Positions 1 through 9,954 of a stretch of DNA of 25,503 nt are shown piece by piece. The stretch spans positions 9,699 through 35,201 of the forward strand of contig NWUY0300036421.1 of the NCBI GenBank assembly GCA_004151065.3. Reading direction: 5' to 3'. Made by a program: the position numbers and the translations under genes. Under the pieces are notes generated by a model. It saw only the letters and a program-made list of their open reading frames with translations, ran no database searches and was not told where the DNA came from. Origin of the DNA: Larix sibirica (Eukaryota; Streptophyta; Pinopsida; Pinales; Pinaceae). The stretch's first letter is position 1. Every line of letters starts with the position of its first letter.

Positions 1-1388
1 TTGCGTTGGATCAATGGGAGGGGACGTGACAACTACATACAAACTGCTTAAATCACCCACTTGCGTGAATGGAAATAATTTGGGCGTAAAATGCTTAAGA
101 TTTGAGGAATTCCATTTTCCTGGTAAATTGTCGTCCTTTTTAGGTATAAGAAAACTCTTCTTCTGAACTATCCTGTCTCTGGATTCCAAATATAGGACCA
201 AGTCTCAGATTACATCATCTTGAAAAAAGTAGAGCTGAGAAGCAGTTGGAGCTGAGCAGCTTGTTGCATCGTTCCAGGAAACAAAGTGAATGACTACTTC
301 ACTCGTTATAGGTAAAAACCAACCAACCAACCTCAACCGCTCTCCCTTTCATAAATTAATAAATAGAAACCCTATTGCTATGCAGGTATACAAGGATGTT
401 GTGGAGACATTGGCCTGCCTATGTAGCCATAAAATAAAATTAATTGATGAGGAGCTCCCTTGTGGAGACAAAACTAGGATGATCCTTGTGCCAGATTGTC
501 ATATGTCCCTCATTTCAGTTACAAGCCTCCCTTTTCTGTGAATCTTACAGCTTGCTATGCTCTTGGAAGATATGTTAAGTGTGTTCTAGTCTCCTAGTGT
601 AGTTATAGTCCTACCAATATAAACCTGCCATGGAAATCACTGAAGCTCAAATTCTAAAAAAGGAGCCAAACTTGGATGAATTTAAACATAATTTAGATAT
701 ATATGGAAAAAATGTGTGCTAAGGTGTGTCTGCAAATCACTAGAATGAAATCAAACTAGTGAGCTACTATGTCTTTTTATAGTCAACTCATTGGATACAA
801 TGCCATGATTGTTGTGTTTCACCATTGATTGGTAGCTCGACACTGTTACACTCCCTTGTGTTTGAATCATTATGTATGAATCTATTTCACTTTGACTGCA
901 TTGATGGGATGAAAAATGTGGTTTAACTGATGTATAATTGTTTGATTTTCTCGAGCCAATTAGAACATAATGCCCACACACAAAACTAATCCCCAAGCTA
1001 GTGACTTCTTACATTATAAACCGTGCCATCAATCCACCTTCAACTTATACATTGTGAGTAACCTACAATACTTCTATTGATTGTGGGAACCATTGGTTTT
1101 CCATTCATTTCATTTGTGTGAACGTTAAGTAAAAATCCACCCTCATAGCCTGTGAACGTTGAATGTTGACTCGCCCTTCAATGTTTTGCATTGGACAAAG
1201 GCACATACATAAATATTTAATGTTTGTTAAGGGGTGGGTGATGCTATGTTTAAACCTCACAAGTACCAGTGCTGCATAGACCCTACAACGTCATTGTACT
1301 CCTCTAACATCACGAGTTTGAGATTTGTTTGCACAATTCATACTCACCTTCCCTACAAGACTAGGGACATGCTACCATATGGCTCTTG
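1..1388. other. Spacer with no recognisable gene
   Basis: I see no supported gene here on either strand. One stretch is weakly exon-like: a pyrimidine-rich run ending in CAG at about 385 is followed by a frame open to a TGA at about 541, and an AG/GTAAAA donor-like site sits at about 310. The phases of these two sites do not join into one frame, and the short peptide matches no family I know. The rest is AT-rich with scattered stops. Confidence 0.5.
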
Positions 1389-1735
1389 TTTCATGAAATT
1401 AAGTTATTTCAGAATTAAAATTTATGATCATATTTAATGTTTAAAATATGGATGTGTGTTTTTATTATCAAATATCCATAATTATTAAAGATATCTCCTA
1501 TCAACAATAATAAATAAGTTAATTTAAATAATATTTGGGTAAGGTATTAATGATTTCTTTCTCATTTAATCTCACTCTCACTTAAGTGTTTGAAAGTAGG
1601 ACAAGGTGTTCCAAACATTTGTATTGATGATTACCAATACATAAGACCATATCCATTATTTCTTGTAAAGATGCTAGCTATTTTTTTTATAAGGATACCT
1701 AAATACTTTGTACACATTAAATTACCAACAATACT
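1389..1735 (+). repeat. Long direct repeat, copy 1 (partner at 18986-19332)
   Basis: This ~347 bp block is repeated in the same orientation about 17.6 kb downstream, with substitutions and small indels, for example a longer T run near 1681 here. Both copies begin in a shared TTTCATnAAATTAAG motif and end at a shared CAACAATACT. Here the block leads into a reading frame in phase with LINE A ORF1. In the other copy it is cut off exactly where LINE B begins. It may be the 5' part of LINE A or of an older element. The homology is clear by eye; the origin is inferred. Confidence 0.85.
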
Positions 1736-2219
1736 TGAAATGTTGTTGAGAAGAGTATATATAGAGAAGAATGTTGATGATAAGCATATATATAAGAGAA
1801 TCATATGGGTGATTTTGGAGGAAGTGTTTAATGGAGTGATGGATGAATAAGAGGGTTTGGTGGGATACTTCTCAATTCCATCAAAAGACAAGAAGATATT
1901 TGTTGCACAAGAGGGAATTATATGCTTTTGGAAGAATGTTAGGGCTGATGAAAGATGAGATCTAGTTTATCCTCATATTGAAATGCAAGAATCCCAATTC
2001 ACGCATCAATTTGGATCTCTATGGTTTGAAGGTAGTTCCGGGAAAGCTTCCCTTGGTGTTATAAGGGTTGGAAGCTTCCCTATTAACCTTAATCTAGATG
2101 CAAATAAAGTTCTTGCGGATCATATCACAATGGACTAGGACATCTCTCAACATATGCGAGCTCACTCAACAATCATGGATGGAAGTATTGACTGTTAGTC
2201 ATATGTTTTTTTTGACAAT
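1563..2219 (+). pseudogene. Unrecognised decayed reading frame in phase with LINE A ORF1
   Basis: One reading frame runs from about 1563 to 2219 with only four stops (1848, about 1956, 2139 and 2196) and no frameshift. It then continues in the same phase into the ATG at 2220 that starts the LINE A ORF1 homology. Peptide features include IDDYQYIRPYP near the start, then KDKKIFVAQEG and SFPINLNLD. A pyrimidine-rich run ending in AAG at about 1586 looks like a splice acceptor. I do not recognise the protein. It may be an N-terminal extension of LINE ORF1 or an older gene into which the LINE inserted. The low stop density in AT-rich DNA argues that it was once coding. Copy 2 of the direct repeat preserves the first ~50 codons, with a 2 bp frame difference. 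Confidence 0.45.
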
Positions 2220-3517
2220 ATGGATGACAGACAAGAGATATGTGGCACATCAAATGTTGATGAGGCTATAATTTGGGCCAAAATTTCACACATCAACACA
2301 AAGGTAAACAGTCCAATCCAAAATGAATTTACATGCAACAATGGAGGTGTAGAATTTCTATAACATAAATTTAGAGGAATAGATATGGTAATCCCCAATA
2401 CTTTAGTAGGAGATGTCAATGTGGGGAGTGGGAATAGATTGTTGATAAACAAACCCACTATGGTGATAACACTGAGGTTAAAGGGTAAGTAACATGTATG
2501 GGAGAAATCTATTCAATGTCTCACACAAGGGGAAAATTTGGAAATGTGTAAGGATTAGAGAAGTGGGACCAATTTGGTCTTGGCAAAGGAAGTAAAAACT
2601 CTTAGCAAGAATTTATTTGGGAAATTATGCTCAAATAAATATTTAGGGTAGTGGGTGGAGGAGAAATGGACACCAATATTATTACACCCCTCTCCATCAT
2701 TTCTTGGTAAAAGGATGGCTAGCCTTTACTTTCAAAATATCGAAGGACTCTAGAATGATAGCAAAACAAATTGGTATCAAGGCTCAACAATTGTATCTCT
2801 AAATATATGGTCCCTGTATTTTTATCCTAGGATTCATGAAATCCAATTCAAAACAACTTATATGGGTTAAAGTCCCAAGCCTTCCACTAAACTTGTGGTA
2901 AAAAAAAGGTGTTGATGGAAATAGGAAACTAGGTACCTTTGTTGATTTTGAGGATACTTTTAAAAGTAGTAAGTTTGGGAAATGTTGAAAATATTGGTGG
3001 AATTGGATCTCATGAAAGTGCTTCCTAATTCAATAAGCATTGAGATTGGGAAATGGAAGTATACTCAAATTTTGGACTATGTTTGTCTTATGTTCCATTG
3101 TGCTAGATCTCATCTTTATGGACATGTTGCAAAGCACTGCTTAATGAAATCCTCGAAATTCGAACTGAGAGAAAAATAATGTTGAGCCATCAAGAATGGA
3201 TGCGGATAAAATTGATTTAGGGAAAGGGAACTCAAGTATTAGGGTCTTCTCTAAGGAAGGCCATAAGGAAATTCTATTAACATGCATAAAGGAAACATAT
3301 AATAAAACGCATAATCTTGAGCTTCACAAGGCAAAGGAATACTCTAAAATCCTCTTTCCCCCCTTGTGCCCCCCTTTTACACTCGAAATTGCATAATATT
3401 AGTTGTACTCCCCAAATGGACCAAGGTGTGAAATTAAGAGCAGTTAGTGACTCGCTTCCAATCTCTAGAACAAAAGGAAGGAGGAAAAAAGTAAAAGCAA
3501 AAACAAATAAATATTAG
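2220..3517 (+). pseudogene. LINE A ORF1 (DUF4283-like, zinc knuckle), decayed
   Basis: ORF1 proteins of plant L1 LINEs bind element RNA. The frame opens at the ATG at 2220. A motif WVEEKWTPIL (about 2650) and a segment reading LGTFVDFEDTFKSSKFGK (about 2930) match the DUF4283 part of these proteins. ILVELDL with LDY follows, then a CCHC knuckle at about 3095-3140 that reads CARSHLYGHVAKHC, so the second zinc-binding Cys has become Ser. The C-terminus (3196-3517) is lysine-rich, as expected. Stops occur in frame (2361, 2487, 2556, 2646, 2751), and there is one slip out of frame at about 2860-2980 and a second after 3177. The assignment to this family is firm; the exact ends are not. Confidence 0.75.
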
Positions 3518-3600
3518 TACCCTCTAAGATTCCATGTCCAAGAGAGTGAATAGATTCCATGTATCCGAGATAATTATGCCATATGAGGAATGAATAAGTT

Positions 3601-4590
3601 CACGGGTTGGTTTAGGAGGTGAATCAAATCATCTCCTAATTTTGCTACATATTAAAAAGAAGACATGGAACCATCTAGCCCTTTGAAGTTCAAGCTTGCT
3701 TGGATAAAAGAGGAAGAAGTTCAAATTTTGATTAAGGCAAAGTGGAGGTGTTATGATGAGCCACTAAGGGACAATGTATGTCGTTAATTTGCTTATAGTT
3801 TGAGTAGAGTTAAAAGAGAAATCTCAGCCTAGGCGCACAATAAACACAAGAAATTGGAACAAGAGTTGATCTCAGTGGAGTAATAGATCACATAGTTCTA
3901 TGAGGAATATGTTGAAGTTGTGTTTACTGAAGAATCCAAAGCAAGATTGAGGGCATTGGAAAAAAATAGAAGAAACTTACTAGTAGAAAAATAATCACAT
4001 TAGAGAATAAAAAGTAGGGTTCTTTGGCTCGAAAGTCAAGATGAAAATACACTGTTTTCATAATTACAGAAACCATAGAAGAACTATAAATATTATTTGG
4101 AAATCCCAAAGGTGGATGGAAGCAAGCCAATGAAGATTCAGATGAGCTTGCAAAATTGGGGGTTTCATATTTCAATAATACCTATAAATAACTATCAAGA
4201 TCCAATATTGCTTAAATATTATTGTTAACTATTTACTTTCATAGGAGGGCAAATGATGAAGCAAATGAAATCTCACTCAAAGAAGTTACCAAAGAATAAG
4301 TGAAATTAGTTTTGGCCTCTTTTCAAAAGGACAAAAGTCTTGGTCCTGATGGTGAAGAATTGATTTTTTTCTTGGCTTCTATATAATGATTGAGAAGGAC
4401 CTATTGAAATGGTGGAGGTGAAAAATACATTAGTGTAGATACACGCGGCTATCACCTCTACATTCATAGGTCTTATTCCCAAACATTACAAGGAGAACAC
4501 CTTGTAGCAGAGGTTTTTGCGAAACCTCCTCGAAAAATTTATCCCTTCTTTGTTTATAGCGAAGGTTGCTAATGAAGGCGAGTGGGTGGA
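3601..4590 (+). pseudogene. LINE A ORF2 remnant (endonuclease tail, linker, start of RT)
   Basis: ORF2 of L1 elements encodes the endonuclease and reverse transcriptase. Here it starts at the last endonuclease motif: ESNHLLILL at about 3621 corresponds to the usual SDH..I motif, with the catalytic Asp read as Asn. The linker follows (FKLAWIKEEEVQ at about 3690; REISA; SRVLWLESQDENT at about 4010). Next comes FQKDKSLGPDG at 4321-4353, the conserved start of the RT region, and ITSTFIGLIPKHYK at 4451-4492, the RT block that normally reads TFI.LIPK. Several stops and frame changes separate these blocks. No RT motif A, B or C is present, so this piece could not be active. Confidence 0.7.
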
Positions 4591-4609
4591 GGTTTTTGTA
4601 GATTTCTTT

Positions 4610-5010
4610 TAATCATTGATCCTTAATCATAAAGACACACTGGTGCGCTTACAAACATAATGCATCGATGTGTAATTAACAATGCGCATCGATAACCTTT
4701 ATTATTACAAAACTCTAAAACATCAATTTTATATTTTTAAAAACCAGAGCATGAAAAACAAAGAGCATCAGTGCCTAAATGCCGTGCTTAAAAATATAAG
4801 AACACCAATGCTTATGAAAAATAGGCACATCGGTAATCATAATAGGAGTATTGACTCATTTTTTACATTTAGACCCAAATCTCACCGGTGAGTGATAAAA
4901 TTTTACATGCACCGGTGCATTATGCATATTTCACGCACTAACGCATTCATGTTTTACATTTAAAAATATCGATTTTTTCAACCTAAATGCATTAGTGCAT
5001 CTCTCTACCA
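4610..5010. repeat. Diverged outlying copies of the hairpin satellite
   Basis: Scattered fragments of the satellite vocabulary occur here, such as ACACTGGTGCGC (about 4636), CATAATGCATCGATGTGT (about 4659), CACCGGTGCATTATGCAT (about 4909) and AAATGCATTAGTGCAT (about 4985), in AT-rich sequence. Spacing is irregular, so this looks like an old, mutated edge of the array at 5391-6715. The next ~380 bp (5011-5390) lack these motifs and contain nothing I recognise. Confidence 0.55.
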
Positions 5011-5390
5011 GGCACACCGAGCTAGGGTAATATTAAACTAATTTACCGTTTGTATTTTTAGTTTTAACTTTCATTATGTGCTTTCGACCACCCACACAAG
5101 CACTAGTGCTCACCCTCTTCATATGGTTGGTTCGCTTGCAGTGCTCTATAGTTTCACTTCCATGCTTTGATAGCTTTGTCGGTGAATTTTTGACTTTTAA
5201 AAAACATACCATATTTCCATTTTTTCCCTCAACATGCCAACCATGCCTCCTTAGGTGGAAAGAGACCAAGTAAATTGTTTGTTACCTCCTTATTTACAAT
5301 TTAGTGGATTAAAATTTTAAATTCATCTTTAGTTTGTCCATTTTTTCAATTTAAAAATAAATTGTGTTATGCGAGTTATGCGTTCGACTC

Positions 5391-6715
5391 TCACCATACT
5401 GCGCCAATGCATCCTATTAATTTACAAGAAGCACTGCACTGGTGTGTCTCATATAACGCAGGATCTCGGTGTGTCCTAAAACACAATGCATCAGTACCTT
5501 GCAAATAAAACATAAAAACCTCACTGATGTGTTTTGGCCCATATGTTGCACCATAATTGAGGAATTCTTTAACAAAACACATCACTCATAAAAATAAAAA
5601 ATAAAAATCATTTTTGGTGCATTAAAAAACACAATGCACCAACCCAATTAAATAAAAATAAAACACACAATGATGTGTTCCATCCCATCGAATGCACCGT
5701 CGTTGGTGCATTCTATAACACAACGCACCATCGCCTTAAAAATTAGACCCAAAAATTCACTGGTGCGTTTCATCCCTTGTAATGCACCGTGGATGGTGGG
5801 TTTTAGGACACAACACGTGACAACACTAAAAATAAAGACTAGAAAAATTACCAGTTTGTTTCATCCCCTATAACACACCGTCCATGGTGTGTGATGAAAT
5901 GCAATTCACACAAATAAAAAATAGAAACCTCACCGGTGCATTAATTATACGATATCACACCGTTCTTGGTGCATTCTAAAACAAAATGAAACGTTGCATT
6001 AAATTAAAGATAAAAAAAATTAACGGTGTGTTCCTTCTAGTGAAATGCATTGATAATGGTGCGTTCTAAAACATAATGCATTTCCTGATGAAAATAAGAC
6101 AAAAACATAAATGATGTGTTACGGCCCATATGGTGCACCATAAACAGTGCATCGTTTAGCACAACACACTTTCCATAAAATAAAATAAAAACAAAAACCT
6201 TTTTGGTGCATTCAAAAGCACAATGCACCACCCCAATTAAAATAAAAATAAAATACACATCGGTGTGTTCCATACCTCCTATCGCACCATTGTTGATGCA
6301 TTCTATAACACAACAGACCGCCATGTTTAAAATTAGACATAAAAATTTACCGGTGTGTTCCGTCCCTTGTAACGCATTGTTGGCGATGCATTGTCTAACA
6401 CAATGCACAACAATACCAAAAATAAAGAATATAAAACTTACCAGTGCATTGTGACCCCTATAATGCATTGTTCACGGTGTGTGATATAACAAAACACACT
6501 GCGCCAAATGATCTGTTATGGAAGACAATGCACTGCCCCATTAGAAATAAAATAAAATCACATCGATGTGTTTTGTCCCATTCAACACACTGTGGACGAT
6601 GCATTGTATAACATAATGCACCGTCTCATTAAAAATAAATAAATAAAAACTCACTGGTGTGTTAAGTTGCTTGTATCGCATTGTTGTTAGTGTGTCCTAT
6701 GAAAGAAAAACACTG
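5391..6715. repeat. Hairpin-forming tandem satellite with ~590 bp higher-order period
   Basis: Monomers of about 88-91 bp follow one another. Each has a dyad such as AATGCACC-GTCGTT-GGTGCATT (5691-5712, eight-base arms) or ACACACC-GTCCAT-GGTGTGT (5873-5892), then a TCTATAACACAATGCACC-type box and an A-rich linker. Dyads occur near 5691, 5781, 5872, 5956, 6043, 6131, 6283, 6371, 6461, 6584 and 6675. A larger unit repeats: landmarks at 5536/6123, 5611/6200, 5691/6283, 5781/6371 and 5872/6461 are all 587-592 bp apart, so two higher-order copies are present. Open frames that cross this array are by-products of the repeat. It could be a short satellite or the internal repeat block of a DNA transposon; I saw no terminal inverted repeats that decide this. 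Confidence 0.85.
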
Positions 6716-7000
6716 ATCATGATGTACATTTTTATTTTATTTTAGGCACCAATTACTGTACCACTTTTTTTTTTGCAAACAAAAATTAGTATCAGTAATA
6801 TATAAATACAAAATGGTTATATATGTGTGTGCAATGTTTTTTAATTTCAATTTGTTTTATCTATCTATCTATGTTTGTGTGTGTGTGCCAAAATAGAACT
6901 TCATGTGAATCAAATACATTGAAGATGAGTACAACAACAACAACAAGCCGACCTGTACAACTTTGCACATTAGTGGGAGGCTAGAGAGAGGGAGAGGGAG
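6716..7000. other. AT-rich spacer with short microsatellites
   Basis: No gene is visible. Simple repeats are present: a T run at about 6767, four TATC-type units followed by GTGTGTGTGT at about 6858-6890, ACAACAACAACAACAA at about 6929, and a GAGAGAGGGAGAGGGAGA tract just before the ATG at 7001. The last two may lie in the 5' leader of the decayed gene that follows. Confidence 0.6.
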
Positions 7001-8590
7001 ATGCTTCCTCTCCCTATTATGCCTCACACACATTCCCTTTTGAGGAATGTTGGCCTCCTCTAGATTTATGAGAAGGATACATCCCTAAGAGGGAACTCTT
7101 CATTTTCACAATAGTTGATTTGTCATTGGGATCACACAAGGCAAGCTTTTAGTGTTGGTCACGATATGTGGTATCATCCCACAAAGGAGGATGTTTATTT
7201 CATTGTTGGGTTGCATAGGAGCGGGTGTGTTTGGTCCTAGTTCCATGATATAACACCTGGCGTTGCAGGAGAGAGTCATATGGCATATGTTCAAATGTAT
7301 GTCATCCAAGACATTGTCGAACCTACTTAGTTCCAAGTTGTTGGTGTCTAGTTGTGGTTACATGCATTTGGTGCAGAGGAGGTTAGGTGTATGTCTCTTA
7401 TTGTCACAACACTGACACACTCTACTTTTGATGGGAAGTGCCTTAGTTTATCTTTAATGTACTATGTGGATAGTTTAGTGTAGAGGACCCAATTGATTAG
7501 GTGGTCAAAGATGTTTTCGAGACATATTTTTTTTTCTTTGGATTGTTGTTGCTCTATTTTTTATGGCAGGGGATTATTCCTTTTTGCGTCAGAGTTTTTT
7601 ACTTTAATCTTTGAGAGGTTTCATACCACTCGACTGACATTACCTAGAGGCCTCCCTCTTAATCCTATAACCAATGCATGTATGCGCAGGTGGGGGAAGT
7701 TGTTTCCCAAGAGTGGCCGCGTACTCCGGTTGATTAAGAGATTTGTGATTTCTTGGTTGGAGAGGACAACCATGTCATTAATATTGTACAATGACCATAC
7801 GTGAGGATGGATTGGAGATGATGTATGAACATCCAATTTACTCAGGATGAGCCACCAAATGAGAGACATATTATTATCGTTATGTTTTGATAAATGTAGT
7901 TACATATTTTTTTTGTTGTCTTAATTAATGCACATGTAATTTATTGTAACATTTTGTTTCAATTATCTTATTATTATTCTCTATTGTTTTGTAGATATTG
8001 ACACATATGCTAGGGATGAGCCTCCCCAAGATGATGAGGAAATGAATGAGCCAAATGTTCACCATGATCAACCTGCAATACAAAGATCCAATATGCCATG
8101 CAGGTCAGACCACATAGTCCAAACTGAGGTGGAAGATTGCATATGTGGTTTGATGGCTACCTAGGGAGTGGTGCCAATGCATTTTCGAAACATTTTATGA
8201 GTCCCTAAGCTATTATATATATGGGATACCATTTCCCATGACATGACGTTATTGATGCATCATGTTTTCAGTGCTCTCAACCTCATCTAGAGTTTGAGGG
8301 ATGCCACTAAATCCTCTTCATCTGTCTCATCTATTGAGGATGATGATCCTAGACCTAGACAACATGATTATCCACCACCTAGTCCTCCACCAGATTGACC
8401 AGCATTCCATCCTCTTCCTCCATCAACTGATCCACCACATCCTCCTCATGATCCACATGTGTCACCAACATCATCATCGATCAGTCCACCACCTCCTCCT
8501 CTTGATCCACATGTGTCACTAGCTTCAACATCGAATGATCCACCACCTCCTCCTTCCCCTAATGGAGAGATAATATATTTGACATGGTGA
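7001..8590 (+). pseudogene. Decayed two-exon gene with proline-rich C-terminus, possibly plant-mobile-domain-like
   Basis: One reading phase runs from an ATG at 7001 to a TGA at 8588-8590, interrupted by an AT-rich intron-like stretch (about 7870-7994) that ends in a pyrimidine tract and TTGTAG. The N-terminal half reads like a folded domain, with HPTKEDVYFIVGL at about 7175 and PGVAGESHMAYVQ at about 7255. The pattern 'x-DVxxxxGL' recalls the plant mobile domain, a family often carried by plant transposons, but I would not rely on that. The second part is acidic (DDEEMNEP) and then proline-rich, with PPPPP and PPHPPHDPH at 8380-8565. Internal stops are TAG at 7061, 7112, 7238, 7328, 7349, 7481, 8162 and 8288, and TGA at 7802, 8198 and 8396. 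None is TAA, and no frameshift is needed in either exon. It lies between the hairpin satellite and LINE 1. Confidence 0.55.
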
Positions 8591-8654
8591 GATATGCCTA
8601 ACTAGTAGTGGTGCTTGACATGTATATTAATCGTTGTGTATTTCACTTGAGATG

Positions 8655-8765
8655 TGTATGCATGACAAGTTTATTGATTTTGATGAGATGTATATTTGAA
8701 ATGTATATGGCTCATGTATATTATGTTTTTTCATATCATGTTTATTTTGTTGTTGTTTGATTTAT
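8655..8765 (+). repeat. Left half of a ~106 bp tandem duplication split by LINE 1
   Basis: This stretch resembles 15996-16085 on the far side of LINE 1; the two share an uninterrupted 26-base identity (8683-8708 and 16019-16044). If LINE 1 is removed they become adjacent copies about 106 bp apart, so the target site was already tandemly duplicated. It lies just downstream of the stop of the decayed gene and was probably part of its 3' flank. Confidence 0.7.
8747..8765 (+). repeat. Target-site duplication of LINE 1, left copy
   Basis: TTGTTGTTGTTTGATTTAT matches 15977-15995 at 18 of 19 bases. It abuts the oligo(T) run at 8766-8772, which is the complement of the tail of the minus-strand LINE. 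This is the arrangement expected from target-primed reverse transcription. Confidence 0.85.
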
Positions 8766-9954
8766 TTTTTTTGTAATTAAAACTTTATATTATCATCAAA
8801 AGAGAATTACACGATTGTCAAAAGTTCTTGCTGGTGAGAAGGCAGCACAACATGTTGCTATCCCTTCCAAAAACCCCTCTGTTGTTCATAACCCAATCTC
8901 TAAACTCTATTACAAAAATATACTTCATCACAAACCATTTTATAGTGCCAAAACTAAACATAGATCTGTCATATACCCCCCATAACTGTTTACATCACTT
9001 ACCAGTCGAATGGCTACATAAAAGATAACAAGACATAAAAGCATAACCTGTGATTTGAAAACACAAAAACAACAGAAACCATAGGCGCTTAGCTATGCTC
9101 CTTTGGATGACCTTCCCGCTGAAATGGAGAAGTGCACGACTAGTGTGCAGAACTGGAGTCGGAGGTGTCTGCAGCGGTTCCAACTACCCTTTTTCCTCCC
9201 ATGCTCAGTTGCGTCCCGAGAATGATTCCACCAGGGACCAAGGGTCACGAGCTAGATGAAGAATAAAGTGGAAGGCCCATTTTCATTATCCTCATATCAA
9301 TATTCTTATGCAATAACTTGCAATCACGGTGGTTCTCTTTCCATGCCTGCATCGGCTCTGTCTCGTCCGCCACCTTTTTTTAACGATCCATCATAACATG
9401 TGCAAGCATCCCTTTCCTCACCCAGTAGGTAGTCACAATGCGGTCATAGGATTCCAAGCGGCGAACCGTTGTGCCAGGGTCATAGACCCATTCCTCCACC
9501 TCCGCCTTAATGTCCTCCAAATTCTGCTCATTTACTTGATCCCATAGTCCCTTCTCTAGTTGCTCAATTTACCCATGAATCATCTTAGGGGTTCGATCAC
9601 GAAAGAAACAAGCAGCTTGGGTGGCTTTTTATGTTTGCAAGTGGCTCACTTTAGGTTCATAGACCTCCCTTTTCAGGTCTTGTTCCCCCGTCTTTTGATC
9701 TGCTTCCCCTTGGATCCATACTCGAACACCAAAGGGGATGGTTAAGCTCTGCACACACACACAATCTAGTGAAATATATCAGAAGCTCCTTAATTGTGCT
9801 GAGGTTGGGGGAGTTGCATGCGAGCCTAGACTTTCCCCCCTTCTTTATAGCATTCAAATCACCCCTTTACTTAATTACTTCCATCATTTGACAACCCTCC
9901 GAATTGATCTGTTGTACAGAGCCATCAAGACCGTCGTCCTCTTGCCTCATTCCT
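8766..9954 (-). other. 3' non-coding region of LINE 1
   Basis: After the last plausible ORF2 codon there are about 1.2 kb before the oligo(A) tail. I find no conserved protein in any frame. A CACACACACACA run lies at about 9751. It is long for a LINE 3' UTR and may contain a decayed C-terminal coding part or a captured sequence. Confidence 0.5.

Larger units (their letters stand above)
2220..4590 (+). mobile_element. LINE A: decayed, internally deleted L1-type retrotransposon fragment
   Basis: Ordered along the plus strand are an ORF1 with a DUF4283-like region and CCHC knuckle, the last residues of an apurinic endonuclease, the endonuclease-RT linker, and the N-terminal part of a reverse transcriptase. 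That is the order of plant L1 LINEs. Roughly 200 codons of endonuclease are missing between about 3517 and 3601, and everything after the first RT blocks is gone, replaced near 4600 by a hairpin satellite. No oligo(A) tail or target duplication was found. The true left boundary may be as far left as 1389. Confidence 0.75.

Noticed and set aside
290-541. 83-codon plus-strand frame
   Set aside because: The first part is low-complexity and the later part only weakly exon-like; the splice phases do not join, and no family is recognisable.
751-996. 81-codon minus-strand frame
   Set aside because: No motif or family, isolated in spacer DNA; length is within chance expectation.
2195-2458. 87-codon minus-strand frame
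   Set aside because: It is the reverse complement of the LINE A ORF1 coding strand, which explains its openness.
4504-4535. Palindrome GAGGTTT...AAACCTC as an end of a DNA transposon
   Set aside because: It falls in sequence that still reads as LINE A reverse transcriptase (after LIPKHYKENT) and has no partner elsewhere, so it is probably coincidental.
6037-6468. 143-codon open frame on the minus strand with a matching plus-strand frame
   Set aside because: It lies wholly within the hairpin tandem array; the frame is open because the repeat unit lacks stops in that phase, and the peptide simply repeats HCV.ECI/CI.N.AL-like blocks.
5391-6715. CRISPR-like array of dyad repeats
   Set aside because: Repeats are diverged, linkers are A-rich and related to each other instead of unique spacers, no cas genes are present, and the context is plant transposon DNA.
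4400-6730. CACTA (En/Spm) transposon ends around the hairpin array
   Set aside because: TTAGTGTAG at about 4420 and AACACTGATC at about 6710 are not matching inverted termini, and no TNP1/TNP2-like protein was seen.
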